Made by a program: the position numbers and the translations under genes. Below, in pieces: positions 20,531 through 30,086 of a DNA stretch of 64,000 bases (position 1 is the stretch's first letter; each line of letters begins with the position of its first letter). Source of the DNA: Pyrococcus sp. ST04 (GTDB lineage: Archaea > Methanobacteriota_B > Thermococci > Thermococcales > Thermococcaceae); the NCBI RefSeq assembly GCF_000263735.1, contig NC_017946.1, forward strand, positions 785,348 through 849,347. Direction: 5' to 3'. The notes below the pieces were generated by a model. It made no database searches and was not told where the DNA came from. It saw only the letters and a program-made list of their open reading frames with translations.

Positions 20531-20821
20531 GGAAGGGTCTTCGTGGACAAAACCCTCACAAGGGAGCTTTTGGCTGAGGATCTCGCGAGGGAGTTCGTCA
20601 GGGGGATACAGGAGATACGCAAGAGGCTTGACCTCGACGTAAACGATAGGATAGTGGTTACCATAGAGACTACCGACGAGAACCGTGAGCTCCTCAGCGA
20701 GAACCTCGACTACGTGAAGAAGGAGACCAGAGCTGTGGAAGTTCGCTTCGGGGAAGCCAGGGGTTACGTCGTTGAGTGGCCTGAGGTTCAGGCGAAGATA
20801 GGGATTGAGAAGGTGGAGTGA
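20522..20821 (+). pseudogene. ileS: 3' fragment of an isoleucyl-tRNA synthetase gene
   Basis: About 99 codons beginning FEGGRVFVDKTLTRELLAED and ending EWPEVQAKIGIEKVE, which is the extreme C-terminus of archaeal IleS. It has no start codon or promoter of its own as part of that gene, and the synthetase core is absent. It is visibly richer in G/C than the flanking sequence (for example CTCGCGAGGGAGTTCG). The full ileS at the left edge of the window runs in the opposite direction, so this is either a partial duplication or imported DNA. It marks the left border of a foreign-looking block inside the cas cluster. Confidence 0.8.
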
Positions 20822-20920
20822 GGTTTTTCCTTCCACTTGTCTTCTTTTCCACTTGCAATTTTCTTACCAGAAGGTATAAGAATTTTTGAATATAACTCAT
20901 ATACAGGGGATAACTACTGA

Positions 20921-23050
20921 CATTATCCTCGAATTCAACAGGAAATTAAACGGGAATTTGGATTTACCCTTCACAGGTACCAAGAGGCCGTCGCCACAGA
21001 GCTGATAGAACACCTCAAGCCAACTGGAAGGGGAAAAACGATTCTTGAGATGCTAACCGCAGAATACCTACTCAGTCGGGGATACCACAGGGTGCTCGTC
21101 CTTGAGCCGACACGATTTCTCTGCGACCAGATGTACCCGAAGTGGAAACGCCTAATGCCCACAGGTAAGGAATACGAGGGTAACTGTCTGAGTTTTTTAA
21201 GGGAATACTCAGTTGTTATCTCAACACCCCAGACAGCCCTAAAGTGCGTTCCGAACTTAAAGGATACGTTCGACGCGGTGATAATTGACGAGGTTCATCA
21301 TGCAATCACTGGAAAGTACTACAATGAGCTGATTTCTGCACTCAAGCCAAAGGTCGTTATCGGGTTTACTGCATTACTGCCGAGTAAGAAGGCGTACAAA
21401 GCGAGTGTTAGTAAAATTGGAGAAGTTGTAGGCGAGTTAAGGTTGCTCCACTACGATTTTTTGGACCTTAGCAGAATCGACCCTGAATTTAGCCCGCCAA
21501 AGGCCTTTGTCGATATCTTCGATTCAGAGCTCAACGAGAGTGAAACTGCGATATACGATATGCTGTACTTTGGAACCTTCCCCGGAGATGCGAAGACTAT
21601 ACACTTCCTTGAAAGAACCCTTTCCAGATACGGCAGAAAAGCGTTCTGCGAGAGCTTTCACAGGGCGTTAGAAAAAGGAAGGATACCAAAATCGTCCCAA
21701 GCGAGCAAAGTTTTAGAGTTCTGCAGAAACGTTGATTATTCCCACAAAGCTCGCACGTTGCTTGACGTTTTAAGGGTGTACAACGTAAAAGAGAACCCAA
21801 AGTTGAGGCCAGTAATAGTTTTTACTTCTAGGAAGGCAACGGCGTACGAGTTCAGAGATGCAGTGATTAATAGGCTCAACATCCCACACCAAAGAGTTGA
21901 AGTACTAACAAGTGACCTCTCAAAGGAGATGAGAAAAGAGCTAATATCACGGGCCAAAAATGGAGAAGTACACATAATAATTTCGACCTTGGTCGGTGAA
22001 GAGGGCGTGGACATCCCGGAGGCGGGAGTTCTGATAATGACCGACGTTCCAAAGAGCCCACTGAGGTTTTATCAGCGACTCGGAAGACTAATCCGGATTT
22101 CAAGTCCAATGAGGACAAAAATCTTCATTCTTACAATGACTCCAAAAACCGAGGAATATGGTGATCTGGAAGAAGCAGTCTTGAACCTATACTATGAAGG
22201 AGCTGACGTAAGTTACATCCTGCTCAACCTTGAAGAGAAACTAACCACCCAGAAGCTCCTTGACTACATCAGGGAAACAATAGACATGCTGAACTCAAAA
22301 TGGACATCGTACCTGCTACTAACGCAGAGGGACGAACTGGAGGACCCTGTGGAATACTATTTGAATGCCCTCAAGTCTAGCGAGAAGTTTAGAAAAGTAC
22401 TAAAAGAAAGGCTCGGTGAGTTATCCGAAGAGGAACTCGAAAAATGGGCTTTCATGATCTCCACTACGTTTTTCCTAAGGGCGTGGAGCGACGAATTCAA
22501 GAACGCCATAAAAGACGTCGAGAAAATGTTAAACAGAGGAAAGGTAGTCAAAGACTTTGACAAACTAATACGAGCAGACAAACTGTTCTACTTCTATGAT
22601 CCGGAGAGACTTTCAGACATGGTGTTCATGGAGCTTGAGAGGCTCAGGAAGTACTGCATAGCGAATCATAAATCATTCTGTGAAAATGTCTTTTTCAGGT
22701 TCGATAGAAAAGGCTTTTTGAGGTTGTTCATGAACGTCTTCCCAATAGAAAATCTCGAAGACGTAATTGAAGAAATGAAAAGACGTGTCCAAGAGAAGGA
22801 GAGAGTATCCGGCAGTATTTACATTGAATCCCGCTACAATCCCAGCAGCAAGGCAATAATAGCCAAGGCTCACTTTTCTGTGTCCGGCAAAAATGGAATT
22901 TATCTAAGGCTGGAACCCCAGTTTAACTACTACAACTTTACCAGGGAAAGCGAACTCAGGGAGAAGAAGCTTGAGCTAATTAGACTCAACGTTAAGGACA
23001 TCTGCTACAGGGCCATAGAACAGTACCTCGAACGCTACGTAGAGAGATAA
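20921..23050 (+). CDS. Hef-like SF2 helicase, start region damaged
   Basis: Open frame 20921-23050; the first ATG (21050) lies downstream of the Walker A motif PTGRGKT (21020-21040), so the real protein begins upstream. Helicase motifs follow: a YQ motif (HRYQEAV), DEVHH for Walker B, GFTALLPS for motif III, TLVGEEGVDIPEA and YQRLGRLIR for motifs V-VI, all closest to the helicase half of Hef/Mph1. About 250 further residues have no recognised nuclease motif. No start codon occurs in frame; TDIILEFNR in the neighbouring frame joins smoothly to EIKREFGF if one base is added near 20941. Four or so residues expected before Walker A also seem missing. Possibly a degraded defence or repair helicase. 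Confidence 0.75.
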   Translation, partial: HYPRIQQEIKREFGFTLHRYQEAVATELIEHLKPTGRGKTILEMLTAEYLLSRGYHRVLVLEPTRFLCDQMYPKWKRLMPTGKEYEGNCLSFLREYSVVISTPQTALKCVPNLKDTFDAVIIDEVHHAITGKYYNELISALKPKVVIGFTALLPSKKAYKASVSKIGEVVGELRLLHYDFLDLSRIDPEFSPPKAFVDIFDSELNESETAIYDMLYFGTFPGDAKTIHFLERTLSRYGRKAFCESFHRALEKGRIPKSSQASKVLEFCRNVDYSHKARTLLDVLRVYNVKENPKLRPVIVFTSRKATAYEFRDAVINRLNIPHQRVEVLTSDLSKEMRKELISRAKNGEVHIIISTLVGEEGVDIPEAGVLIMTDVPKSPLRFYQRLGRLIRISSPMRTKIFILTMTPKTEEYGDLEEAVLNLYYEGADVSYILLNLEEKLTTQKLLDYIRETIDMLNSKWTSYLLLTQRDELEDPVEYYLNALKSSEKFRKVLKERLGELSEEELEKWAFMISTTFFLRAWSDEFKNAIKDVEKMLNRGKVVKDFDKLIRADKLFYFYDPERLSDMVFMELERLRKYCIANHKSFCENVFFRFDRKGFLRLFMNVFPIENLEDVIEEMKRRVQEKERVSGSIYIESRYNPSSKAIIAKAHFSVSGKNGIYLRLEPQFNYYNFTRESELREKKLELIRLNVKDICYRAIEQYLERYVER

Positions 23051-23078
23051 AGGCTAAACCCGTTTTCTAAGCTCTCTT

Positions 23079-23300
23079 TCAGGAGTCCACTCCCCTTGTT
23101 CTTTCAACCTCCCCAAGCTCCAGCTTTAGCTCTTCAAGTTCTTCAGGGGTTCTCGTCCCGAAGGCGATCAGGAGCACGTCGAGGTTGCCCTTCTTTTTCT
23201 TGCCTATTAGCTCCCTCAAAAGCTCCGAGAAGTTCTTGTTCTCCTTCATCCTGACCAGCTCGTAGTAAACGTCATCCGCTATGGTTATCGTTTTTCCCAA
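23079..23300 (-). CDS. vapB: VapB-type antitoxin (DUF217 family), orphan
   Basis: 73 residues from TTG 23300, 4 bases after AGGTGGGG, with a TATA-like ATTTATAGG just upstream. The sequence [18 protein letters not shown] followed by FSELLRELI is the ribbon-helix-helix operator-binding fold of DUF217 antitoxins, and the [21 protein letters not shown] tail is the part that blocks the toxin. The expected vapC PIN-domain toxin should follow on the minus strand, but only 28 bases separate the stop from the end of the helicase gene, so no partner is present. Codons are G/C-rich like the ileS fragment. Confidence 0.75.
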   Translation of the reverse strand: MGKTITIADDVYYELVRMKENKNFSELLRELIGKKKKGNLDVLLIAFGTRTPEELEELKLELGEVERTRGVDS

Positions 23301-23561
23301 CGTTCCCCACCTATAAATGCATGCTGCCAGCGCTGTCAGCTTTCCAGCCTTTCTCGGCCCGTAGAGGCCGGTGATGCCGAACAGAAAGTTTAGGCCCGAA
23401 AGCTCAAAGAGAGCAATCACCAACTCCGCGTTCCTTCCAAATACCACCATCTTCTCAATAAAATCATCACTCGCTGGATAGTTTGAATGAAGCGCTATGA
23501 GCCTGACCGCGACGAGGACTGCCGTGCAGAGGAGGTTCTGCTTTATGGGAACCCCAATCAA
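23301..23561 (-). other. Unrecognised frame fused to the antitoxin frame
   Basis: The antitoxin frame stays open upstream to a TTG at 23561 that overlaps the stop of the small frame at 23558-23677. It encodes [20 protein letters not shown] and then hydrophobic segments ([20 protein letters not shown]). It could be a real small membrane protein or part of a decayed gene that was cut by the vapB insertion. No family recognised. Confidence 0.3.
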
Positions 23562-23677
23562 AAGCCCCTGTCCAGTTCCCTCCCGATGAAGAGCCGGTAG
23601 AGGGAATGGGGAAAGATAATAACCCAGATGATAATTGAGACCAAGAGAACGAAGAAGGCAATGATTTCAGCAAACAT
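23558..23677 (-). CDS. Small single-pass membrane peptide, unknown
   Basis: 39 residues from ATG 23677 with one strongly hydrophobic helix ([20 protein letters not shown]) and a basic end ([14 protein letters not shown]). It overlaps the next frame at TGATTG. The pattern of short overlapping frames with membrane helices suggests remnants of an operon of membrane subunits, but I cannot name it. G/C content is raised as in the rest of this block. Confidence 0.35.
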   Translation of the reverse strand: MFAEIIAFFVLLVSIIIWVIIFPHSLYRLFIGRELDRGF

Positions 23678-23809
23678 TGCAACTCCGCTTAGAAGTCCCG
23701 CATTGGGTCTCCCGTCGCCAGAAGGGCCCACGTAAAGATACCCTAGAAGACAAGGGTGTCACTTACGATATTGAACACCTCTTTCAGAAAGTAGAGCCTC
23801 CCGTGGGTT

Positions 23810-24475
23810 TTAATCTTCAAGACAGATGCCTCCATGGAGTTTTAGGTAAAGAACTCCTGCCCTTGTAAGTGTGTAGCCTAGTGGTCTATTCTTACCAGAG
23901 ATTTCCTCTACAAGCGAGTATCTTTGGATATCCTTTAGCTCCCTGCTTATTGTGGCAGGTGAGACTCCCAGGTCCTCTGCTATTTTTCTTACGCTCTTCC
24001 CTGTTTTTAGTCCACACAGGATATTGATCCATCTAATATTTCTTGGAGCAAGAAATGGACCAAGTTCGAGAGAGATGAAACCAGAGAGGTTTTCGAAATC
24101 ACTCTCTACTTTTACCCTTGTGTTGTCCACAGTTATAGTTGCAAGGAGAATCACGACGTTTAATGGTCTCATGCCGCCAGAAAGGATTGCAATTATTCTC
24201 TTATCCTCGGTAAGGTTATCTTCAATTGCATTTTTTATTTCAAGAACCATGTTTTCTCCATTTGTTGTTAGAAGTTCAATTACCTTAAAGTTTTCTTCAC
24301 CAACAATGGGGACTGTTATGTCTCTAATCGCACGAAGTGCGTTTACCGCCTTTTCTTCTTTCTCATAACCTTTTGGAACAACAGCAAGTAACTTATCTCC
24401 TTTTTTTGTTTGATTTCTCATAAGAGCACGGATTATGAATTTCTCATCAAATCCTACTGGGAATATCGCAAGCAA
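23810..24475 (-). CDS. csa3: Csa3-like CRISPR regulator, CARF plus winged helix
   Basis: 221 residues. The N-terminal 130 residues form a CARF (Rossmann-like) ligand-sensing domain with the SGGMRPLNVVI loop at about 114-124. The C-terminal part is a winged helix-turn-helix (KIAEDLGVSPATISRELKDI, about 164-183) that binds DNA. Csa3 proteins sense cyclic oligoadenylate or similar ligands and control cas or array transcription. The start is TTG 24475, 4 bases after GGAGGTGA; the first 22 bases overlap cas3''. It is the last gene of the type I-A operon, so it may regulate its own operon. Confidence 0.9.
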   Translation of the reverse strand: MLAIFPVGFDEKFIIRALMRNQTKKGDKLLAVVPKGYEKEEKAVNALRAIRDITVPIVGEENFKVIELLTTNGENMVLEIKNAIEDNLTEDKRIIAILSGGMRPLNVVILLATITVDNTRVKVESDFENLSGFISLELGPFLAPRNIRWINILCGLKTGKSVRKIAEDLGVSPATISRELKDIQRYSLVEEISGKNRPLGYTLTRAGVLYLKLHGGICLED

Positions 24476-25113
24476 GCTTTCACCTCCTCATGGGTAGAAA
24501 TTACTTCCATAATCTCTCTTCCTAACATAGTTGGTTCTCCTTCTCTGTTCCTTATTGCTGAGTAGTTATCGGCAAGTGAGATTGGGAGTAGAAGGGCATA
24601 AACTGCGCGGATATTCGAGGCAAAAATGTCTGCCATCCAGTCTTTAAACTCGTTGGGGGCAATCCAAGGTACGTTCATTGGCACTTGTATCTCGGCAAGT
24701 TCTTTAATTATTTCTGCGCAGTCTGGATGTATTTTTAAGTTTTCAGGCTTTCTTGGGGGCTTTTCCCTAATCCAATCATGATGGTGAAGGAAGATGGCAA
24801 CTGTAGCTATACTTCCAGCTTTTCCAAATTGCCTTAGTACTTCCTTTGCAATAAGTGCTGAATAAAATTCGTGGAACTGAAAGCCCTTTTTTGTTTTCTG
24901 AAATTCTTCAAGACACTTTCCAACATCATGAATTGCATAAGCCTTGCGAAGAAGGTCTTCTGCATTCTCCTTTTTCAATCCGAGAACTTGTGAAAGGAAC
25001 TTTCCATAATTCCTTTTGATATATATTTTTTCTATAAATTTGAGCCCTTCTTTTATATGCGCTTCCATGCTTTCAATGCATCTCCCATTTTTAAAATATG
25101 CGCAACATATCAT
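24454..25113 (-). CDS. cas3'': Cas3'' HD nuclease (type I-A)
   Basis: 219-residue stand-alone HD-domain nuclease that cuts target DNA after Cascade recruitment. HD motif: AIHDVGK with His62-Asp63; second metal motif LHHHD at 110-113; further conserved SLADNYSA near 178-185. Split Cas3 (separate HD and helicase genes) is the hallmark of type I-A. Start ATG 25113 overlaps the cas3' stop by 4 bases (ATGA), and its end overlaps csa3, so translation is coupled in both directions. Confidence 0.93.
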   Translation of the reverse strand: MICCAYFKNGRCIESMEAHIKEGLKFIEKIYIKRNYGKFLSQVLGLKKENAEDLLRKAYAIHDVGKCLEEFQKTKKGFQFHEFYSALIAKEVLRQFGKAGSIATVAIFLHHHDWIREKPPRKPENLKIHPDCAEIIKELAEIQVPMNVPWIAPNEFKDWMADIFASNIRAVYALLLPISLADNYSAIRNREGEPTMLGREIMEVISTHEEVKACLRYSQ

Positions 25114-26684
25114 ACTATTCCACGCTCCTTATCGTACTCTCCTGTAAACTTAATTGTTATAGGGTTTCCAAGAGCTATCATCTTAGCAACGTCATATGCA
25201 TCTTTAAAGGAGCATAGAGAGACTTCTCTTTCCCTTGCAACGACTTTGACAAGTCCTTTCTTGGATAGTTCTAACAGCTTTTTCGGTGAAATCAATACAA
25301 TCTCCCCTTCGACTTCAAGAGGAATCAAAAAGCCCCTAAGTAAAGGACCCTCATCTTTTGTTATAAGCTTTATTTCGTTGAGAACATCTTTTGAGCGTTT
25401 TGTTGGATTTTTGAGAAGGGTATGGAGTTTTCTCATTAGACTCCTATTCACACCTCGCATAACTTCAGGCTTTCTTTCTCCATGTACCTCATTTACGATC
25501 TTTTGATATGTCCACGGAACTCGGGGATTGAATCCGGGGGCTTCTTTTATAAGGGTGACTGTCTTTTCAATTTTCTCTTTGCTATAAGGACCGGTGGGAG
25601 CATCTTCCAAGATTATTATCTCGCCTTTTCTCTCCCTGTACCGAGCTACCCTGCCGAAGCGTTGGAGCAGGGAGTTTATTGGGGCCGCATCAGTAATCAT
25701 GATATCAACTGAGAAATCAACGCCGGCTTCTATGGCCTGTGTGCCGATTAATAAAAAGCTCTTTTCATTATTTAATTTTCTCAGCCTTTCTATTAGCTCT
25801 GCCTTGTGGCTTGGCTTCATTCTTCCATGAATCAGGATTATTTTGTCTTCCTCGAAGCCAAGTTCTGGAGCATTTTCTTTTGCTTGGTCAAAAATCTCTA
25901 CAGCTCTCGATACGGAGTTAGCTACTATTGCGACCCTCTTAGTATTATCAACGAAATCTAACGGATTCCCAGTTTGGAATTTTATTTCAAATTCCTTCCT
26001 TAACTCACGTCGGATAAAGGGATCCTCTTCATTAGGGGACAAAATTTCAAGGTTGTTTTTCTTTGTGCACTCTTCAAAAAGTTTTATATAACCTCTCGAT
26101 AGTGTTGCTGTCATGATTACTATCGGCACATTATTCTCAGCTAGGAACTTAAGAACCGAGAAGAAGACAGTTTTCATTCTCGGATCCTCAAGTATGAAGT
26201 GGGCTTCATCAAAGATTATGAGTGATGTGAGAATTGATGCCTGTGTGAGGTAGTCATAGCCAAATTCTCGTCCCCTGTCTATCTGAGGTATTTTCTTTGT
26301 ATTGAGCTTGAGCACATCCCACGTGAACGTATCCACGGTGGTAATGTTAAGGGGAAAAAGGTGTAGAAATTCCTCATTTGAGCTCATCATCTTTGTCCTT
26401 GAAAAACCAAACGCTTCCTTGGCAGTTCGGTCTATGTCCTCTATAATTGACCGCATTGGAAGAACGTGAATGACTCTGTCAAAGAGTGAAGCATCTTGTA
26501 GTGAGTAAAGAGCAAGGGAAAAACTTATGGAAGTCTTGCCATAGCCTGTTGGCGCTTGAACAACCAAAAAGGGAGTATCCGAGGAGAGTATTCTATCTAG
26601 TGCTTCCTCTATTAGAGGTCGTTTTTCTGGCTTAAATCCTTTAATTTGTGAAAGTCTTTGTGCAACCTGCTCGTAGGGATTCAC
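25110..26684 (-). CDS. cas3': Cas3' helicase (type I-A)
   Basis: 524-residue SF2 helicase that unwinds and translocates target DNA with Cas3''. Walker A APTGYGKT at 44-51, DEAH at 159-162, MTATLSRGY for motif III, GTQAIEAGVDFSVDIMITD for motif V and LLQRFGRVARYRERKG for motif VI, so all helicase motifs are intact. No HD domain, consistent with the separate cas3''. ATG 26684 overlaps the end of cas8a by 4 bases. Confidence 0.94.
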   Translation of the reverse strand: MNPYEQVAQRLSQIKGFKPEKRPLIEEALDRILSSDTPFLVVQAPTGYGKTSISFSLALYSLQDASLFDRVIHVLPMRSIIEDIDRTAKEAFGFSRTKMMSSNEEFLHLFPLNITTVDTFTWDVLKLNTKKIPQIDRGREFGYDYLTQASILTSLIIFDEAHFILEDPRMKTVFFSVLKFLAENNVPIVIMTATLSRGYIKLFEECTKKNNLEILSPNEEDPFIRRELRKEFEIKFQTGNPLDFVDNTKRVAIVANSVSRAVEIFDQAKENAPELGFEEDKIILIHGRMKPSHKAELIERLRKLNNEKSFLLIGTQAIEAGVDFSVDIMITDAAPINSLLQRFGRVARYRERKGEIIILEDAPTGPYSKEKIEKTVTLIKEAPGFNPRVPWTYQKIVNEVHGERKPEVMRGVNRSLMRKLHTLLKNPTKRSKDVLNEIKLITKDEGPLLRGFLIPLEVEGEIVLISPKKLLELSKKGLVKVVAREREVSLCSFKDAYDVAKMIALGNPITIKFTGEYDKERGIV

Positions 26685-27877
26685 ATAAGCACCTCCAGAT
26701 GTCCTTCCTGCATAAAAGCTCTGAGTACTTTTCTCAGCTCTCCACTAGCTTTTCCTGTCCCTTCAAGTAACCCTCTACCTTGTCTAAACAGTCTGAATAT
26801 AGAGTCTTCTATTAATTCCCTCCGTCCAGTATTCACAGCTCGGTAAATGTCCTTAACGAGGATGTAGGCTAGCATCTCTCCATCCCCATTTACACCACTT
26901 CTCAGCTCTTTTTCAGCTATATCTACAAGGGCCCAAAGAGGGTACTTTTCTACCTCGATATTATCCTCTTTGAGCTTGACCTTTAGGTCTACTCCCATTG
27001 TCATATAGTTCTCAATTTTTTTGATGTATGTAGCGAGATAGTTTGATAATTCCCCAATGTCAAGTTGAAGAGTCTTCAACTCCGTATAGACTTGGCCCTC
27101 AAGGCTAATTAGATGTAGTGTTACTGGATAAGTTTTTTCTGGCACGTTTCTTCCTTCTTCAGCAAGTTTCATGGCTATTTTAAGCTCATACAACTCTTCT
27201 GCATCAAGTCTGGCTTTACTCTCAATCCCTGCATCCGTTAGGGCAAGTATGCCATCTAGAATTTCTTCAACATCTGGAAAGTAGACTTCAATGCTAGGCT
27301 TCGTCATTAAATAGTACTTTCCGCCAATAAATCCTGCAAATGCTGTAAGGAAACCTAGAGAGAGCAGAGAAAGCCAAAGAGGGTCGAGGTATATTTGAGC
27401 CTTTTGTCCAGCCGTTGGTTTTAGAAAGTCGCTTTGAAACTCGTAGTACTCTGGTTGCTTTACAACCGCTGGACTTATAGCATAATGGCCATTATAGGGC
27501 TGACCAAGGTATGTGCCCTTGTTATCCCACTTAATAGTTCCTAAAGATTTGGTCGGATCAATCTTTTTGGAGCGCAGAAGCTTGACAGCTTCTTTTATCG
27601 CAAGCTCAAAAAGTTCTATGTATGTGTCTGGAGCCTTGACGCCATACCATGCCGAAAGGACTTTATCATATGAGTTTTTGTCGTTTCTACCCATGCGTGA
27701 TGAGTTCATCTTTGCTCGCTTTTTTAGCGTGTTTTCTATGGAGTTTTCAAAGATATCCGCAAAATCTTCAGCACTTGGTGAAAGTCCTGCCTCCATAACA
27801 ATCCACGAAAATCCCAATGTTATTAGTTCTTTTGAGAGACCTTCAAAGGGTAACTTGGCAATAGCCTCAAGTATCAT
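26681..27877 (-). CDS. cas8a2: Cas8a2/Csa4, large subunit of type I-A Cascade
   Basis: 398 residues. Position between cas5 and cas3' and length fit the Cas8a2 (Csa4) large subunit, which reads the PAM and contacts Cas3. The sequence itself is poorly conserved in this family; visible are a mid-protein hydrophobic stretch (LSLLSLGFLTAFAGFIGGKYYL, with the first 18 residues around 167-184) and a helical C-terminus. ATG 27877 overlaps the cas5 stop by 4 bases. The family call is mainly from gene order. Confidence 0.82.
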   Translation of the reverse strand: MILEAIAKLPFEGLSKELITLGFSWIVMEAGLSPSAEDFADIFENSIENTLKKRAKMNSSRMGRNDKNSYDKVLSAWYGVKAPDTYIELFELAIKEAVKLLRSKKIDPTKSLGTIKWDNKGTYLGQPYNGHYAISPAVVKQPEYYEFQSDFLKPTAGQKAQIYLDPLWLSLLSLGFLTAFAGFIGGKYYLMTKPSIEVYFPDVEEILDGILALTDAGIESKARLDAEELYELKIAMKLAEEGRNVPEKTYPVTLHLISLEGQVYTELKTLQLDIGELSNYLATYIKKIENYMTMGVDLKVKLKEDNIEVEKYPLWALVDIAEKELRSGVNGDGEMLAYILVKDIYRAVNTGRRELIEDSIFRLFRQGRGLLEGTGKASGELRKVLRAFMQEGHLEVLM

Positions 27878-28611
27878 AGTACCACCTCCTCGCCGTCTAA
27901 GGTAACGACTTTGAGCTTTCCCCTGACAATAACTTCCTCCTCCGGGTAAAACATAACAATAAGTGGTACATCTGAATAGCTTCCAATTCCTTTTCTCCAG
28001 TCAAAAACGGCCCGAAGTGCTCCCTTACCTTCGACTTCCTTACCGCTAAAGGGGAATGCATAGGATGTTTTTGCTTCTTCCATTTCGTGAACCTCCGCCC
28101 TTCCACTTTCAACGTTTTCAACACTAACCACGGACTCTCGCGAGCCAAGTCTACTTATTCCCCAAGCAGCTCTTTTAAAGTCCTTGAGAGTGTAGGGACT
28201 GTTTGAGATTGCCTCTTCTTTGAGTAGATAAACAATTGATAGTGAATAGTTTATGTTCCCGTACATTACTGCAAAGGGAAATGATGTTACTGCACTCTCA
28301 ACGTTACCTCTGTGAAGCCGGTTTATCTTTAATATTGAACCATATATTTTTGGTTTCCCAGTCATTTTCGTTGTGACCCAAAGAAATAAGTTTCTCAGCT
28401 TATCAGCAGCACTTTTTTGATTCTTTCCTTCTATTAGGGTCTCTCTACGCTCACCCATTAGGTGGAAAAGGGGGTATGCAATGGCCCCTATTAAGGTGCT
28501 TGGTGGAATATAATCAAGGGCATTGCGCATTTTGCTCTGAGGAAGAGCTCTGAGGGCGATGACTCCTGCAGGTTTTACTTCAACTTTTAAAAAGAAAATC
28601 AAGAGAATCAC
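27874..28611 (-). CDS. cas5a: Cas5a, type I-A Cascade subunit
   Basis: 245-residue RAMP protein that holds the 5' tag of the crRNA in Cascade. The N-terminal strand ILLIFFLKVEVKPAGV and the region PPSTLIGAIAYPLF (35-49) are the usual Cas5 signatures. The frame is intact and lies 1 base after the cas7 stop. Overlap of its stop with the cas8a start suggests coupled translation and fixed subunit ratios. Confidence 0.88.
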   Translation of the reverse strand: MILLIFFLKVEVKPAGVIALRALPQSKMRNALDYIPPSTLIGAIAYPLFHLMGERRETLIEGKNQKSAADKLRNLFLWVTTKMTGKPKIYGSILKINRLHRGNVESAVTSFPFAVMYGNINYSLSIVYLLKEEAISNSPYTLKDFKRAAWGISRLGSRESVVSVENVESGRAEVHEMEEAKTSYAFPFSGKEVEGKGALRAVFDWRKGIGSYSDVPLIVMFYPEEEVIVRGKLKVVTLDGEEVVL

Positions 28612-28612
28612 C

Positions 28613-29559
28613 TCAGATATAGCCCTTCTCGCGGATGTAATCGATGGCCTCCTTTAGCACCTCCTCAGGGAGCTTCTCTTCATCACTCTTCGCGTAGAAA
28701 TAACTCTCGCCAAAGGATTCAAGAACTTTTAACCTGTTCTCGGTTTTTTCTGCATATCCTTCATATATTGGTGACGTAACTACGAAGGGATGGTCAGTAA
28801 TTGAGATAATGAGTTCCGTGATTCCCCCAACAGGGAAGAACCTTGAGAGCTTTGCGCCGAACTGAGCCGATGAAAGCATTCTGAAAAGGGCTTTGAGTGC
28901 AACTTCGCGTCTCTCCTTTATCTCGTTCTCATCAAGTACTGGCTTTGATGTTATTGCACTTACTCCTATTGCATCGAGGTCGAGGTTAAATGTGAAACCA
29001 TAGATGGCAGTACCAGTTTCTACGTAATATATCATCTGCTCAGGGGCATTGCCTTTCTTGCTTGATAAGTCAATCTGAGCATGTCTGGCATGGAGTTGGG
29101 GTTCAGAAGTCGCAAAGAGAGCTACTGACTTTATAGGAAGCGCATAGCTAACTTGGAAGACGGAACTTCTTCTAACGGGTGGTTTTTCTGCATAGAGAAA
29201 GCCACCAATGTCTTCAACAATGCATGACTTTAAGATTCCTTCCTCAATTTTTTTAGGGTCGTTTGGAATCGGGTCAATTTTCTTCTTAAGATGTACTTTG
29301 TTCATCGATTTATAGAACTCACCGCGCTGACAATCGTCACAAACTGGAAGTCCCATACCAAGGGCCTCTCTGACGAGATGCTCTTGGTATGCATGGGCAA
29401 GACTTTCTCCGCTAATCGCTGGGACATAAACCGTCTTTAGCTTTCCATTTTCTTCGACAAGATATGGAACGCGTCTGTGTTTGCTATAGTTTCCGGCAGT
29501 TTCCACCATGTTCAGAGCCTCAACGTTGGCTTCAAACCTTACGCCAACACTCAGAAACA

Positions 29560-29560
<1 letters not shown>
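28613..29560 (-). CDS. cas7: Cas7 (Csa2), backbone subunit of type I-A Cascade
   Basis: 315-residue RAMP protein that polymerises along the crRNA. The N-terminus MFLSVGVRFEANVEALNMVE and the following GNYSKHRRVPYLV are characteristic of the Csa2/DevR family. An internal CDDC pair (VCDDCQRG, about 77-84) may bind metal or lie in the thumb insert. The stop of csa5 and its ATG share one base (29560). Confidence 0.93.
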
Positions 29561-29940
<380 letters not shown>

Positions 29941-29954
29941 CTATAAAAAGTTTG
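29941..29954 (-). promoter_or_regulatory. TATA box of the type I-A effector operon
   Basis: CAAACTTTTTATAG on the minus strand, about 35-45 bp before the csa5 start, giving a transcription start near 29918-29920. It would drive csa5 to csa3 as one transcript because all seven genes overlap or abut. Confidence 0.6.
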
Positions 29955-30086
29955 TGTTTTGCAATGTTTAATATAGGAGAGCAACTTGTTTAAAATAAAT
30001 GAAACAGAAGTCCAAGCAGCTACTTCTAACACCGCTCTTTGAGAAACCATGGAGGCTTAATAAAACACCTGCCCATAATGTTCACC

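Noticed and set aside
20441-20836. A 131-residue minus-strand frame across the ileS fragment.
   Set aside because: All but its last 29 codons is the shadow of the plus-strand IleS reading frame.
21050-23050. Taking ATG 21050 as the true start of the helicase.
   Set aside because: It would remove the Walker A motif visible in frame upstream (21020-21040); the start must lie further left, or the gene is broken.
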